Source: Emydura subglobosa
Taxonomy: Eukaryota; Chordata; Testudines; Chelidae
Reading direction: 5' to 3'
Assembly (NCBI GenBank): GCA_007922225.1
Contig: ML679941.1
Span: 54,957,849-55,021,848, forward strand
DNA: 64,000 bases
The notes beneath the pieces were generated by a model. That model made no database searches. It worked only from the letters and a program-made list of their open reading frames with translations, and was not told the DNA's origin. How positions within the stretch are numbered: the first letter of the stretch is position 1; the number at the start of each line of letters is the position of its first letter. Positions 24,154-35,100 of this stretch are shown one piece after another. Made by a program: the position numbers and the translations under genes.

Positions 24154-24939
24154 TAATCCTTGTCAGGTAGTGATTATTTTATGCCCCAAAAATTTGAATT
24201 TATATCCTTTATACATTTTTTATCCTTACTAATCAGTTTGGGTTCTCTTTATCTATATATGTCTAATCCTTTTTGAATCCTACTAAGCATGTGGGCCAAG
24301 ATCCTCAAAATTATTTAGGCACCTAACTCTCTTTGAAGATCTGGGCCCAGATATCCATAATGTCTCATGTCAATGAGTTCTATAGGTTAATTATGCATTG
24401 TGTAAAAAGTATTTCCCTTCATCAATTTAAAATGTATTGCTGTTCAAGTCTTAACACATCAGATTCTATTCCTGGGCTAGGCTAGGACAGACCTGCCACT
24501 TTTCTGAGACTATTTTAAGCTTTCATTTCTTATGATGATTCCATATGTTATTAAATGGAATCATTGTTTAACAGAACAGAAGAGTGAAAATGAAATATAG
24601 GTTCTGTTCCTGCTTCTGCAACAGACCATGTGCTGTATGCATTGAGCAAATCACTAAAGTCATTTTTATAATGGAGAAATTTACTACAATAACAACAACA
24701 AATCTCCACTGGCTCTAACATGAATTCAGCTGAATTAGTGGAAGTGATAGCGGGATTCCACAGCTGGATGCCCATTTTTACCAAAGCTTCAGTTAGCATT
24801 AGCTTTCAATGGGCTTAACTAAAATGGTGGTGAAAAGATGTCTTGGTGCAGGAGCCTTGTCTATAGTAGGGTTTCACTACTGCTAATATGACTTCAGTTA
24901 AAACAAAAGGATTATTTTTTAAGTTTTCCCTGTGTAGAC

Positions 24940-25080
24940 ATAGCCTTATATTCTCTGTGCCTCAGTTTTCTCATCTGTAAAAAGAGGCAAAATACTTATG
25001 GACTTTACTAGTGTGTTGCTATTCACAGATTTCTGTAAAGTTGTTTAAGATCCTTTGATGAAAGGCATTTAGCATTCATA
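24940..25080. repeat. Ancient SINE/LINE tail (MIR or L2-like)
   Basis: TGTGCCTCAGTTTTCTCATCTGTAAAA is the widely conserved 3' segment of MIR-type elements. It is followed by a degenerate AATACTTATGG region and GATGAAAGGCATTTAGCATT. Boundaries are not sharp. Confidence 0.55.
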
Positions 25081-25811
25081 TATATATTTTCAAGTGGAAT
25101 GTTATGTGTTTTAATGGTATTTTGAATATCTGAAGGTGTCTCTCACTTGCAAAGCAACTTTTGAAATCTTGATCTACAAAACATTACTGTGACCTTTTTG
25201 TTATTGCAGTAGGAGAGGATACTGATGAAAAATTAATTATACTACTAAGCCCCACTTCAGCACTGAGAACCACATGGCCACATGGACCCAGATCCCAGCC
25301 TGGAGCTGCTCCAAATTCTGGTTCATATGTGCTTTCCATTACAAGATTTGCAGTTTTGTTTGCTTGTGCTTATGTTTTTGCCATCTACCTGAAATGGGAG
25401 TTAAAAATTAAGGTTTGTACAATATATTAAACCAATAAAATAAATAAGAAAAAAGTATTGCAGGTGTTTGGGCTCTAGATTTAAGGTCTATATCTTATCT
25501 AGCTATCTTAGCTGTCTGTGACTCCATCATGAGTACTTCCCAATATAGAAAATAATAACAATCTTATTCTTCTTCCTTCCCAGCCTAGAAGAGAAATAGT
25601 TTGATTAGCTGCATTTTATATTATGTGAGTATGCATCTGAAGACCTTAATGAAGGAAGATAAAGTCAAATAAGTGAGCATTGCTCTTAGTTTTAAATTTG
25701 GTAAGTCCTGGGCCCATTCTATCTTTTGCATGAATGACTTGTATAGTCTGGGTCCAGCTCCTGTGAAATTTTTGTATCCTGTGTGTGACACTGTCTGAAA
25801 TATGACTCATC

Positions 25812-26110
25812 ATGTGGGGAAGGGGCGGTGCCAGGAGGGAGGAGTGGCCGCCATGGTGCCGCGCTGCTTGGGGTCAGGCCTGGTGCCAGAGTGGCTCCTG
25901 GCCAGCCGCTGAGTGTGTCAGGTGGGAGGGAGGGAGAAAGGCCGGGTCACCCTGGTCACTGGGGGCCGCTGCGCTCTGCACTTCCATGGCCGAGCCTCAC
26001 TGGAGGCTCCGTGGCCAGCCCCTCAGCACCACAGAAATATTGGTGGAGCCAGGCCCACCATCCTCATTGTTGGTGGAGCATGGGCACCTCGGGCCCATAT
26101 AACTCACTGC
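25812..26110. other. GC-rich block of unknown nature
   Basis: About 300 bp of GC-rich, CpG-containing DNA in AT-rich surroundings, with an internal repeat (TATTGGTGGAGCCAGGCCCA and TGTTGGTGGAGCATGGGCAC). Overlapping open frames are compositional. It could be a repeat, or the unlocated BEST3 promoter and exon 1. No splice-supported exon was identified. Confidence 0.35.
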
Positions 26111-26440
26111 CTATGTTGATAACCAGTGTAGGGAATCAGGAGCACTATTTGTGACTGGCTGGTGAATCTAACCTCAGTGTTAGCCACCAGTTTTGGGAGA
26201 ATCTGCTCTCCTTTTCGCTGCCTGTCCTGCCCTTGGCATTTTCAGGTGGGCTACCCTAGGCACATATGGGTCACACCTTGCTCACGTGCCTCCCTTTGTT
26301 GACTAATGGGTTCCATGGTTCCAGTGGAATGTAGCGGTCACAGGCAGTTATAGTCACATGGGAAGAGGCTGTCTCTTAAGATGCTAGATTGAATCTAACA
26401 GCTGAATATTAGAACAGAGACTTAGAACTAGATTCTATAT

Positions 26441-26821
26441 TCAATGGTGTGCTAGTGCAGAGAAAAGCGTATTAGGGAATGTGCTCCCAGTGGTGTTATG
26501 CAGCCAGGCAGCTGCATTTTGTACTAAGGCATTTGATTCCTTTTCTAGATAGTAGTTGAGATAATCAAGCCTGGCAGCCATCAGTGCATGGAGCAATGTG
26601 GCCAAGTCTGAGTGTGATAAAATGAAGCAGGATTTTGTGGCCAGCTGTAGCGGGGCATTGGTATTTTTTTTTGCTGACGTGGCTAGTTGAGCAACAAATA
26701 ACACTGAAGAGTCCAAAAGGACTGCAAGGGTGTGGTGGACTGCAAGGGTGTGCTGGACTGATTTAACAACCTGAGGGAAGATGTCACAGGGGGAATAATG
26801 TAACTTGTAGGGAAAAAACAA
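26441..26821 (-). mobile_element. L2-clade LINE fragment, reverse transcriptase C-terminus
   Basis: A minus-strand frame contains LHALMAARLDYLNYYLEKES followed by NALVQNAAAWL, like the L2 pattern of a helix with SRLDYCNAL and then LVQNAAARLL. The rest is decayed and shortened. Pseudogenic. Confidence 0.65.
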
Positions 26822-26829
26822 CAGATTTT

Positions 26830-28003
26830 AGGAGTTGTGCAGTTTTGTTGGGCAGTGCTGTGAGGCTACATGCATTGTTGCAGAGACCACAATCAGGGAA
26901 TACATCAGTCCAAGGTGTATAAACAGGTTGCTGTCAAGGATGTTAGCTGCACCATCATTTTTCCAGCAGCAGTGACTTTGCTCACTTCTATTTACAATGA
27001 AATATGTTTTTTAATGAACTTTCATATTTCTGATTATGCCTGAGACTCAACCTACAAACAAATCACGTCACTGAGCTGTGTTTTTAAATAGATGTTTAAA
27101 AAAAACACTTAATTATTTTTTATTCTGATTAATGCATCAAGAAATGTATTCTTAATAGTTTCAATTTAACCACATTCATTACATACTATGTGGCATGTAA
27201 TAGTCTGATTGTTTCTGAGGTCTATATAGGTAGCAAAATATGAGAGATTATTTTGACAAAATAGTTCTGTTAGCGATTAATTTTTGCTTAGCTAAATGTC
27301 TTTGGAACTGTATGGCCTTTTATTCTGTTTCTGTGTTTGCAAGCTAATTAATCTAGTTCAGACTGCAGATTGTGGTGCCAATTATAGACATTTGACAGGA
27401 TTAAGGACTATAGGATTACATGTAGTCAATAGATGAGAATGTATAATTAAGAGGTGCCTTGGTACTTTCTGCTCAGTATTCTGCTTCTCCTTGTAACATC
27501 CACTTGGATTCTGTTCTAATTCATTAATATCAGTGAATGATACTATTTAGTTAGGGTTTCCAGGATCAGGGCCATGTACTTGTCCTCTTAAAACCCAGTA
27601 TCTCTTCCTCTGAGGCCAGCCTTTTTGTAACCCTGGCACTCCTTTGAAGTCTATTGCCTAGCAAATAAGTGTCTCCCACCTTGCAGGATTTCAACAATCT
27701 GTAGATTAGAAAATCTTGAGAATGTTACCCAAGTAGAGCCTAAAGACTCAGAAACCACAGGGCAAAAAGAACGAACCCTTTCAGTCCCATTTTTCTTTTT
27801 TTAATTTAATAAATTTAAAGTCTGTCTTGATCCTCGGTAGGCTTGGCTCACAATGTGTGTGGGTTGGCAGCACATCTTTGGCATGGGTCTCCCTGAGAGT
27901 CCACGGGGCTTTGACTTTTTAGTCAGTAAGGGTACGTCTACACCGCAATTTAAGCCTAGACTCAGCTTCAAGCTTGAAAACAGAGCCCCCTTCTGTCTAT
28001 ACA
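26830..28003. other. Intergenic sequence before Harbinger copy 1
   Basis: AT-rich and non-coding. A second TIR-like start, GGGTACGTCTACACCGCAAT, occurs at 27929, only 76 bases before the Harbinger left end. This suggests insertion next to, or inside, a related MITE. Confidence 0.55.
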
Positions 28004-30278
28004 CAGGGTATGTCTATACTGCAGTGTAAGCCCAGAGTTAGTAGAACTCAAGTCTGCAGACCCTGGTTTGTTAACCTAGGGCTTGAGCAACTATGCTGAT
28101 TTGTAACCCCAGGTTAAGAATTGTTGAAGCCTGGATCCCAACCTGGGGCTCCAGCGTCTACACTGCACTATGAGAGCCTGAGTCCAACAACCCATATCTC
28201 AGACTTCCTAGTGCTCTCCCAAAATGTGGCCACTCTAGCCCTTTGTTCATGGTGCAGTGTGGGAAAACTTGACTGTCCAGACCAGGAGTGATTGCTCTCA
28301 TAGTGAAGCAGTGTAAAAGGCACCCCAGATTGGACAATGAGGGGACACAGCTGTTCAATAGTCCAGACTGTACCTGGGGAATGTCACATGATCAGCTGGG
28401 ATAGTGCCTTGTTGGCCTCATAATCCAGTATGTTACTGATGGGAGCCAACAGTGGGCACTGAGTGGGGACAATGAAGTCACTTGGTTGCTGAAACAGGAC
28501 CCAGAGCAAGCTTTGAAGCAGAAGCAGAAGCACATTCTGGATCCATACTCAGAGGAACTATTTAATTCCCTGCAAGAGGAACAGCTTGCTGTGGAGCCTG
28601 CAGCAGACACAAAAAGGACAGAAGCTGCCCCTGAACCCTGTAAGTTTCTGGCTCCATTTTAAGATTTATTAATACAGTAACAGGAGGGATTTCTGCTCTA
28701 TGAACCAATGCAAACATTATGAGAAACCACAGCTAGCAGTATGTATCCCCTAATGGTGAATTGTATGCCAGCGCCTTGGCGTCTCCCCTCTCCTTCTCCA
28801 TGTGAAGCTCAAAATGGTGACCAGGAAAAGCAAACAGTAAAGAACACTTTGAAAATGTATATTTACTGGCAAGGCACATATTTTTGCTAGGGCCATTCCT
28901 GTTTCTTAAAAATAATAACCTTGCATTGCCATACCTGTAAGTATGCTGCTCAAACCCACTCAAAAGTCTACTGAGCTGCCTCGAAACAGTGAACCATGTG
29001 GGGGTGAGGAGGTAGAAATGTGTTCCATTTGCAAATCTAGTCCATTTCAGTTAGAGGTAGTCTGTGCAGTCCATAGGGCACAAAATCATTTGTGCCAAAT
29101 ATGACTGGGGTTTGAAATTTTGTCCAGAAATATGCTGGGGGAAAGAGGAAGGCTGTGGATTTCTGCATGTTTGCATGCACCATAACAGGGAAAGCCTTGT
29201 GGAAGCTAACGCAGCATCCTGTTGATTCTCATGAATTCTGACCCAATCCTGGGTGCTAATAGCTGCAAGCTTCCCTGAAGCAGGAACTCGAGATAGGTAG
29301 TCACTTTTTGGGGAAGGGCATATTTTCCAGGGCCACATCTGTACCTCACCAGCCTGCTCTATTCATAGCTGTGCTGTTCAGATGCAATATATTTGAATAC
29401 TTCATTTTTATAAACTGCAGGTTTCCCACCAGCAGCTTGAAATAACATCTCCATTTTCCAAGCAGGCACCACAAGAACTGTTATGTCCCCCAAAATGTGG
29501 AAGGCCTGAAATAACAGAAAAAGCTATTGTAGCCTGGCCACTAATGTCAGTCCCCATTTCTCCTACCCCAAACCCAAGTAGTTCTACAATTTTCTAAAAT
29601 AATAATAATAATAATAAAAAAACAGCTTTGCATTTTTAACTTACTGTTGCTTCTTTTGCTGTGATTAACTAGGCTGTGTCCAGAGGACTTCTGTGGTTTG
29701 AACCATCCCAGTCACAATATATTGAACTTCAGTTTGTAAAAGTATCACTTTGTGTCCTTGAAATTCCACAATTCTATGCTCCTGCACTGAGCTATTTGAG
29801 ATGATTACCCTCTGTCTCTTGTCCTGTTCCAGGCCCCTTGACTTCTACTGGCTGCAGCACCTCCACAGCTTGCCCACACTGTAGCAGAAGCCTGGGCCAA
29901 CATACCCTCATGGACCATCACAAGAAGAAGCATTTCCTTGATGAACTTATGGTTGAAGTTCTGGAGAGGGCTGTGACGGAGTGCCACAGGAACGATGCTC
30001 TGGAATTGCTCAGGGCTCTAGTGGAGTGGGTCTCCCCTCAGGGCCCCTCACACCAGTGCAGTCGCTTCCTGAATCTGGCCTTGGAGCGTTCAGCACCACT
30101 GTTCCACCAGGAGTTCCTGCAGTGAGTCCCCCTGGATGGGACATCTGGGGAGGTCTTGCATGGCCCCTTTGGGGTCATGCACCCCATCTTGTAATCAGAA
30201 GCGATTCAAAGCGGGCATGGACATCAGAAGGGTTTATTAGTTCTCTGGAACACAGTGTGGAATAGACTTTGTTGGCAG

Positions 30279-30842
30279 TAGGGATGTAAAAATTAGTTCA
30301 ATTTAAAATCCGTTTAAACATTCTAAAAATAGAACAGTTAAAAGCTGGGGGGAGGAGCAAATGTGCTGGGCAGCTCGCCTCCCCCCGATCACTCGCTGAG
30401 CCCAGCTGTGGCTTGCCCCCTCTCCCCCACGCTGGGCTCCACGTCGCTTGCGGGTATCCAAGCCCAGCTGCGACTCACCTCTGCTGGGAGCCAGGAGCTG
30501 AGCCCAACTGTGGCTCGCCTTCCCCCCTACCCCGCGCTGGACTCCCCACCTCTTGCTGGAAGCAAAGTCCAGCTGTGGCTCCCCTCCTGCGCTGGACTCC
30601 TCACCACTTGCTGGAAGCAAAGTCCAGCTGTGGCTCCCCTCCTGTGTTGGGCTCCGCATCTCCCCCGCTCACCGGGAGCGAAGCCCAGCTGTGGCTAACC
30701 CCGTGCTGGGCTTTGTGCTTCCCCACCAGAGAGAGATGCCCAGCTGCTGCTCTCCTTCTCCCCCCAGTTTAAACGGTAACCAGTTGTTTAAAACATTTAA
30801 ACAGCTGATTACGGTTTAAACATTTAACCTTTTGCATCCCTA
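30279..30842. mobile_element. hAT-like MITE with internal minisatellite, inserted in the solo LTR
   Basis: Ends TAGGGATGTAAAA and TTTTGCATCCCTA are inverted repeats, flanked by identical 8-bp duplications GTTGGCAG at 30271-30278 and 30843-30850. The termini also carry AT-rich GTTTAAAC motifs on both sides. The middle is a GC-rich tandem array. Non-coding; the ORFs of about 110 aa there are repeat translations. Confidence 0.92.
30405..30770 (+). repeat. Minisatellite of roughly 55-65 bp units
   Basis: The unit contains AGCCCAGCTGTGGCT or AGTCCAGCTGTGGCTC followed by CCCC-rich sequence and GCTGGGCTCC or GCTGGACTCC. Two adjacent units near 30541-30655 are almost identical (GCTGGAAGCAAAGTCCAGCT in both); the others are more diverged. 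Confidence 0.85.
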
Positions 30843-31999
30843 GTTGGCAGATGAATCAGAAAGTTACAGCAACAACCATCTGGGGAAGTTCCAGAGCCCC
30901 ATTCTTGGACTCTGCTCTTGGGGATCCCCCATAGGGGACTGTCCCTTCCCCCCGTCAGCCTCAGACACACACCCCTAGCCTCTCCCATCTTTTGTCTCTT
31001 TCCCAGGCAAGGTGGTCACCTCTCCTTGTTTCTGCCTGCTGCAACCTGTTGCAGCCAGTTGGCCCAAGGGAAGAGAAGTCCTGGCCATTGTTTGTGTATG
31101 TGTAGCTAGAAGAAGGTCCACCTGCCCTCTAGTGGTCTCTGCAATGATTGCACACCCCGATCCCATAATTGAAATACATGATTAACACACAGGGGAAACT
31201 GAGGCACATGCACAGTATTCCAAGAAAACATTAAGAATATCTCCACTTCATCACAAGGGCCAACAAGCAGATCCAGTTCCAAAGACAGAGGGACTTATGG
31301 TGACAGGCAGGAGGAAAGGTGAGAGGCAGGCTGGCTGCACAGCTTGTCAGCAGGGTTTCAGTGTGGGAGAGGGCGCTTGCTTCGCAGTTCCTGGGAAAGG
31401 AACAGTGGCTATGGAAGGAGGACAGAGATCGGCAGAAAGAACTGTTTGTGTGGCTCCTATCACTAATGACTCCAGGGGAGCGGCTCCTGCTGCATCGCCC
31501 ACGCCAGGACCTGAGTCCCTGTATGCTACCCTGTGCTGCAGTCCAGAAGCAGCTTGGAAGACTCATTGGCTAGACAGCCCATGGTGGTCCCATGAGTAGC
31601 TGGGCAGGGCAACCCTGCCCCATGCAGCCCTCCATATTGACTCCTTCCTTTGTGGGTGCCTCCACCCCACCTCTCCCAGTGCCAAGGGTGTGGGAAAGAA
31701 GAAAGAGTGGCCAGGGGACATGCCAGGGTAGGGGGTTTCTGTCTTATACATGGTTTCACTGTTTGCACTTGTTCATGGATTTTGTTTTTATTTTTTCTTT
31801 TCTGTAAGGTTCTGTGACTGGTGTTTTGGGGTAGTAATGGAAGCTGGCCTGCCCGGGAATGAATGAATGTTGTACTTTTCTAATACATGGTTATAAATAT
31901 AGTTTATTCCATCGAGAAAGGGTATTGCTATCACTGCTTCACATCATACAATGTGTATTCAAAATAATAAATGCAAACATATGATCAGGACAATTAGGA

Positions 32000-33625
32000 A
32001 TTAGTATGCAAAGATTATCCCTCAATAGTTATCTATAGCAATTCATACTTCAATCACTTCCTTATGTGAATCCATATTGTGAATAAACCTCACCCTCCTT
32101 TGGTAAGTGGTCATGTCATTCATAAATACACTGCATAGCACTAAACTCCCAACCCCTGCGCAAGCACTGAAACTCCCACAATCAGTGAGCCCCCACCTCT
32201 TCACAAGCACATTCATACAGGTACTATTCCCCCTTTCCATCAGGCCACGCAAGTCCATAATGTGGGAGCACAAAGTATCCCTGACTTCTGTTGCCCGGCT
32301 GCATCCAGCTCCGTCTGTGGTAGGTGCACTTTCTGGCTGAGGGCACTGATTCAGTAGCCCCTTGCTGTCATAGCTCCATTTAGGGGGAAACGGCTCACCT
32401 CTGACTTCACAAAGGTTGTGAAGAGCACAGTAATGCAGACAGCATTGATGACACTGGCATTCAAACAGGTCTGTGAACATCTCCAATGGGATTTAAATCT
32501 GCCAGAAGCAAATTCAACAACCATTCTACATCTGCTGAGAGTATAATTAAACTGTCTTTCACCATGGCCTCTTAGATCAGGGTAAGGTTTCATAAGCCAG
32601 GGCAAAAGTCAGTATGTGAGGTCCCCCAGAATAACAGTCAGGACAATAACACCATTTATGACAATGTCATTTGTTGGGAATAGTATCCCAGTCTGTCCAT
32701 GCATATAGTGAAAAACCCTGGCATCATGATCCTTCCCAACGCAGCCAATGTTGATGTTCAGAAATCAATCTCTGTGCTTCATGAGGGCTTGCATAAAAAT
32801 GGAGCAGTACCGTTTGCAGTTTATGAATGCATGTGCTCCTTCAGGAGGGCAAACTATGGGCATGAGTCCCATCAGTGGCCCCAGCACTCAAAGCCAGCAA
32901 TTACTTCAGAAGTATCTTTTATGCCGACTACTTTCAGGTAAACAACATGCCTGATTGCCTCAGAAACCTCTGCCACCACTTTCCCCCATAGTTGACTTCC
33001 CAACCCCAAACTGGTTGACAACAGAGCTGTAGCAGTCTGGGGTAGCCAGCTTCCAGACAGTTCTAGCAACACACCACTGTACCAGCAAGGGGGCCTCCTG
33101 CAGGGGTCTTTACACTGGAGGGTGGAGGCAAGTTGCTCACAAAGCTCCAGAAATGTGGCTTTCTTCACAAGAAAGTTCTGGACACACTGTTAGTCATTCC
33201 AGGTCTGCATGATGATGTGATCCCACCAATCTGTGCTTATGGACCTGCACCAGTCTACATAGGGGGCATCAGTGGCTATACCAGATATCATAAACAGCAT
33301 AAGCCAGTGCTAGTTTGCCATGCCTAGGGGACAGGGTCTTCTCCTCCTGATCCATTGTAAGCTCTGTCAGTTGCCTTCAAAGGGTCAGAAAATACCCCGA
33401 AACGTCCACCAGCACATCTCAGGTGCCTCCTCCAAGTTGCTGGCTTCCGTATCAAGGAACGCACTGACCAATATGACTGCATGGCAGACGGCATTGGCAG
33501 CCATTCAAACTTCCCATCACGTGCAAGGTGAACAGTCAGGTTCTACCACAATGCATCACAGTCAAAGGGTTAGAGCAGTCACATTTCAGGAGGTCACTAG
33601 GGTGTCTGGGCTATGGCTGGTTTGA
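32000..33625 (-). pseudogene. Harbinger copy 1 transposase remnant
   Basis: Minus-strand pieces include MKKATFLELCEQLASTLQ (33168 down), GSQLWGKVVAEVSEAIRHVV, the FNYTLSRCRMVVEFASGRFK motif of HARBI1-like transposases (about 32545), and LHNLCEVRGEPFPP (about 32420). The frame is broken several times. It matches copy 2 on the plus strand at 41450-42900. Confidence 0.85.
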
Positions 33626-34089
33626 CTCAAGTCTGGGTGCTGTAGTGTGGATGCCAGGCATGGGCACCGGAAGGACAACAAGAGGGGGGGAGGGCAAGTT
33701 CCCAATTGCCCGACTCTCCTGGAGCCCCAACCAACCCCCACAAGCCCAGCCTACCAGATCTCCTGCCCCTCCCATCAGTTTCCCCTTCCCTGAGCCCCTG
33801 CTGCTCCCCTATTCTCCCTGCTGACCAGCCCTCAGACAGGCATGGGTCTTTCCTGCTTCCCACACCTGGCAGGTCCCTGGCACCAAGATAGGCGAGCAAG
33901 AGGTGAGGGCTCAGGTGCCCGCACGTGGCTCAGTGCAGAACGGGACCTGGACCAGGCCAGGTCATGGCACGCTCCCTCCCAGTCAGGTTTTAAAGGGAGG
34001 GGGTAATGGCCTTTGTAAATGGGGGCGGGGGGGGTAGGAGTCAAGACCCAAGTGGCAGAGGAATTAATATTTAACTGTCCCGCAGAGAA

Positions 34090-34640
34090 CCCACGTTTCT
34101 TGCGTTAAAACGTGGGGGAGGTGCCATGGCCCCTGGTCCAGCAGAGCCCCAGCTTGTAACATGCTTAATGGGGGTGGCCAACCAGTGTAGACGCTCCTGC
34201 GCCGGTTTCCCTAACACGGCTCAGCGGGCTCAAGCCCCACTGGCCCTGGCAGAGCCCAGGGGCTCTACCGGGCGCGCCTCCGCCTTTCTGCCGGGCAGCG
34301 CGGGGTGAGAGCCGCGCGCGCCGTGACCATAACGTCACCCCGCGGCCGAGCAGCAGCCGCCAGGCTGCGGGGGAGGGGGCGGAGCTGTGCCTGGCCCCGC
34401 CCCGCGCACCTGGCTCGTCCCGACTCAGCCGCCCGGGCCGGGGCCGGGGCCTTGGGGGGGGGAAGGGCGCTCTCAGCGCATGCGCCTTCTGCGGAGTCCC
34501 GCCCCGCGCCAGCCACTCGCTCTGCTCCGCGCTGCTCGCTGTGGGGAAGCAGCAGCAGCAGCAGCCGCCGCCGCCGCGCGGCCGAGCCTCCCGTGGCGCC
34601 TGCGAACGGCCTGGCGGGGCTCGGGCTCGGCAGGTAAGAG
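34090..34640 (+). promoter_or_regulatory. RAB3IP: CpG-island promoter of RAB3IP
   Basis: This is the window's densest CpG stretch, in otherwise AT-rich DNA. It contains GC boxes (GGGGGCGGAGC near 34376, GGCCCCGCCCC near 34394), a CRE-like half-site (ACGTCA near 34332) and a perfect NRF1-type palindrome GCGCATGCGC at 34476-34485. No TATA box is evident, as usual for housekeeping CpG promoters. Transcription is assigned to the plus strand because a splice donor (CAG|GTAAGAG at 34634) lies at its right edge and RAB3IP coding exons follow. It could also fire leftward; nothing in the sequence tests that. Confidence 0.8.
34450..34633 (+). other. RAB3IP: RAB3IP exon 1, probable non-coding 5' UTR
   Basis: The right end is set by a strong donor, GGCTCGGCAG|GTAAGAG. 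The left end is only a guess, because the transcription start cannot be read from sequence. The exon would contain a GCA/GCC triplet run at about 34548-34577. No ATG-initiated frame here joins in phase with exon 2, so it is taken as untranslated leader. Confidence 0.5.
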
Positions 34641-35100
34641 GCGGGGCGGGAACCGCCCCCCAGCTCCCCGCCGGCATCTACAGCCCGCCCCCGCCTAGAG
34701 CCCCCCGTCCCCCACCCAGCGTCCCCCACCCAGCCCCTGCCGGATTCCCACCGCCCCCTGCATGCCGCACGGTCAGGGGGCACCAGGCCCCCTGACCCCC
34801 CCCAGGACCTACCATCCCTTCAGCCCCTGGCACCCCCCGCCCCCTGCATTGCCCCCCTCTCCCAGACACCCAGCGCCCATTTCCCCTTAGCCCCCTGCCT
34901 CCCCCAAACACCCAGCAAGGGTCAGCTCTCTCCAGGCACTGGTCACCCTCAACCCCTGGCACGACCCCCTTAGCGGACCCATAACCCTGGCTCCTGTCCA
35001 GAGTCTCTAGATTAGCCCTCCCCCATCCAGAATGCCTCTGCAGAGCTTTGTCCATATCTCCACTCTCCCCCCCCCGATATTTTTGACCCCTTCTACAGAG
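34640..35100 (+). other. C-rich, strand-asymmetric start of RAB3IP intron 1
   Basis: Runs of C on the plus strand (CCCCCGTCCCCCACCCAGCG, CCTGACCCCCCCCAGGACC) mean repeated G-runs on the minus strand, with G-quadruplex potential directly after the first exon. The long minus-strand open frame here is compositional. No gene. Confidence 0.6.

Larger units (their letters stand above)
29972..31255 (-). mobile_element. Solo LTR (endogenous LTR retroelement), itself split by a MITE
   Basis: The sequence starts TGTGACGGAGTGCC and ends CTTCATCACA, with 5-bp duplications AGGGC at 29967-29971 and 31256-31260. On the minus strand it opens TGTGATGAAGTGGA and contains GTGCCTCAGTTTCCCCTGTG, a pattern I associate with a common turtle LTR. 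No internal gag, pol or env lies beside it, so recombination has left a solo LTR. Without the 564-bp MITE and its duplication the LTR is about 712 bp. Open frames inside are not genes. Confidence 0.88.
28440..31575 (+). pseudogene. Harbinger copy 1 MYB/SANT-type protein, C-terminal pieces
   Basis: Pieces at 28510-28645 (KQKHILDPYSEELFNSLQEE), 29830-29971 (HHKKKHFLDELMVEVLER) and 31261-31573 (ANKQIQFQRQRD, then RQKELFVWLLSLMTPGERLL to a stop) correspond to the C-terminal half of the Harbinger MYB-like protein, probably two exons. The first piece parallels the minus-strand piece of copy 2 at 45125-45361. The SANT domain itself is not seen between the left TIR and 28440, so it seems lost. The second exon is cut by the solo LTR. 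Confidence 0.65.
28006..33660. mobile_element. Harbinger (PIF) transposon copy 1, split by a solo LTR, right end truncated
   Basis: Harbinger transposons carry two genes, a DDE transposase and a MYB/SANT-like DNA-binding protein. The left end GGGTATGTCTATACTGCAGT (28004) and the following 230 bp match the left end of copy 2 at 41220. An inverted partial match to its inner part lies at 33535-33655, so the right TIR is cut short. The MYB-like gene runs on the plus strand (28440-31575, broken) and the transposase on the minus strand (33625-32000, broken), so they converge. A solo LTR sits at 29972-31255. Confidence 0.85.

Noticed and set aside
29805..30772. Overlapping frames of 95-119 codons
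   Set aside because: They translate the solo LTR and the MITE minisatellite; boundaries and target duplications explain the sequence.
34165..34783. Long open frames on both strands across the CpG island (up to 172 codons)
   Set aside because: Low stop-codon density from GC-rich composition. The proteins are low-complexity Ala/Arg/Pro/Gly, frames exist in several registers, and none matches a family or splices into RAB3IP.
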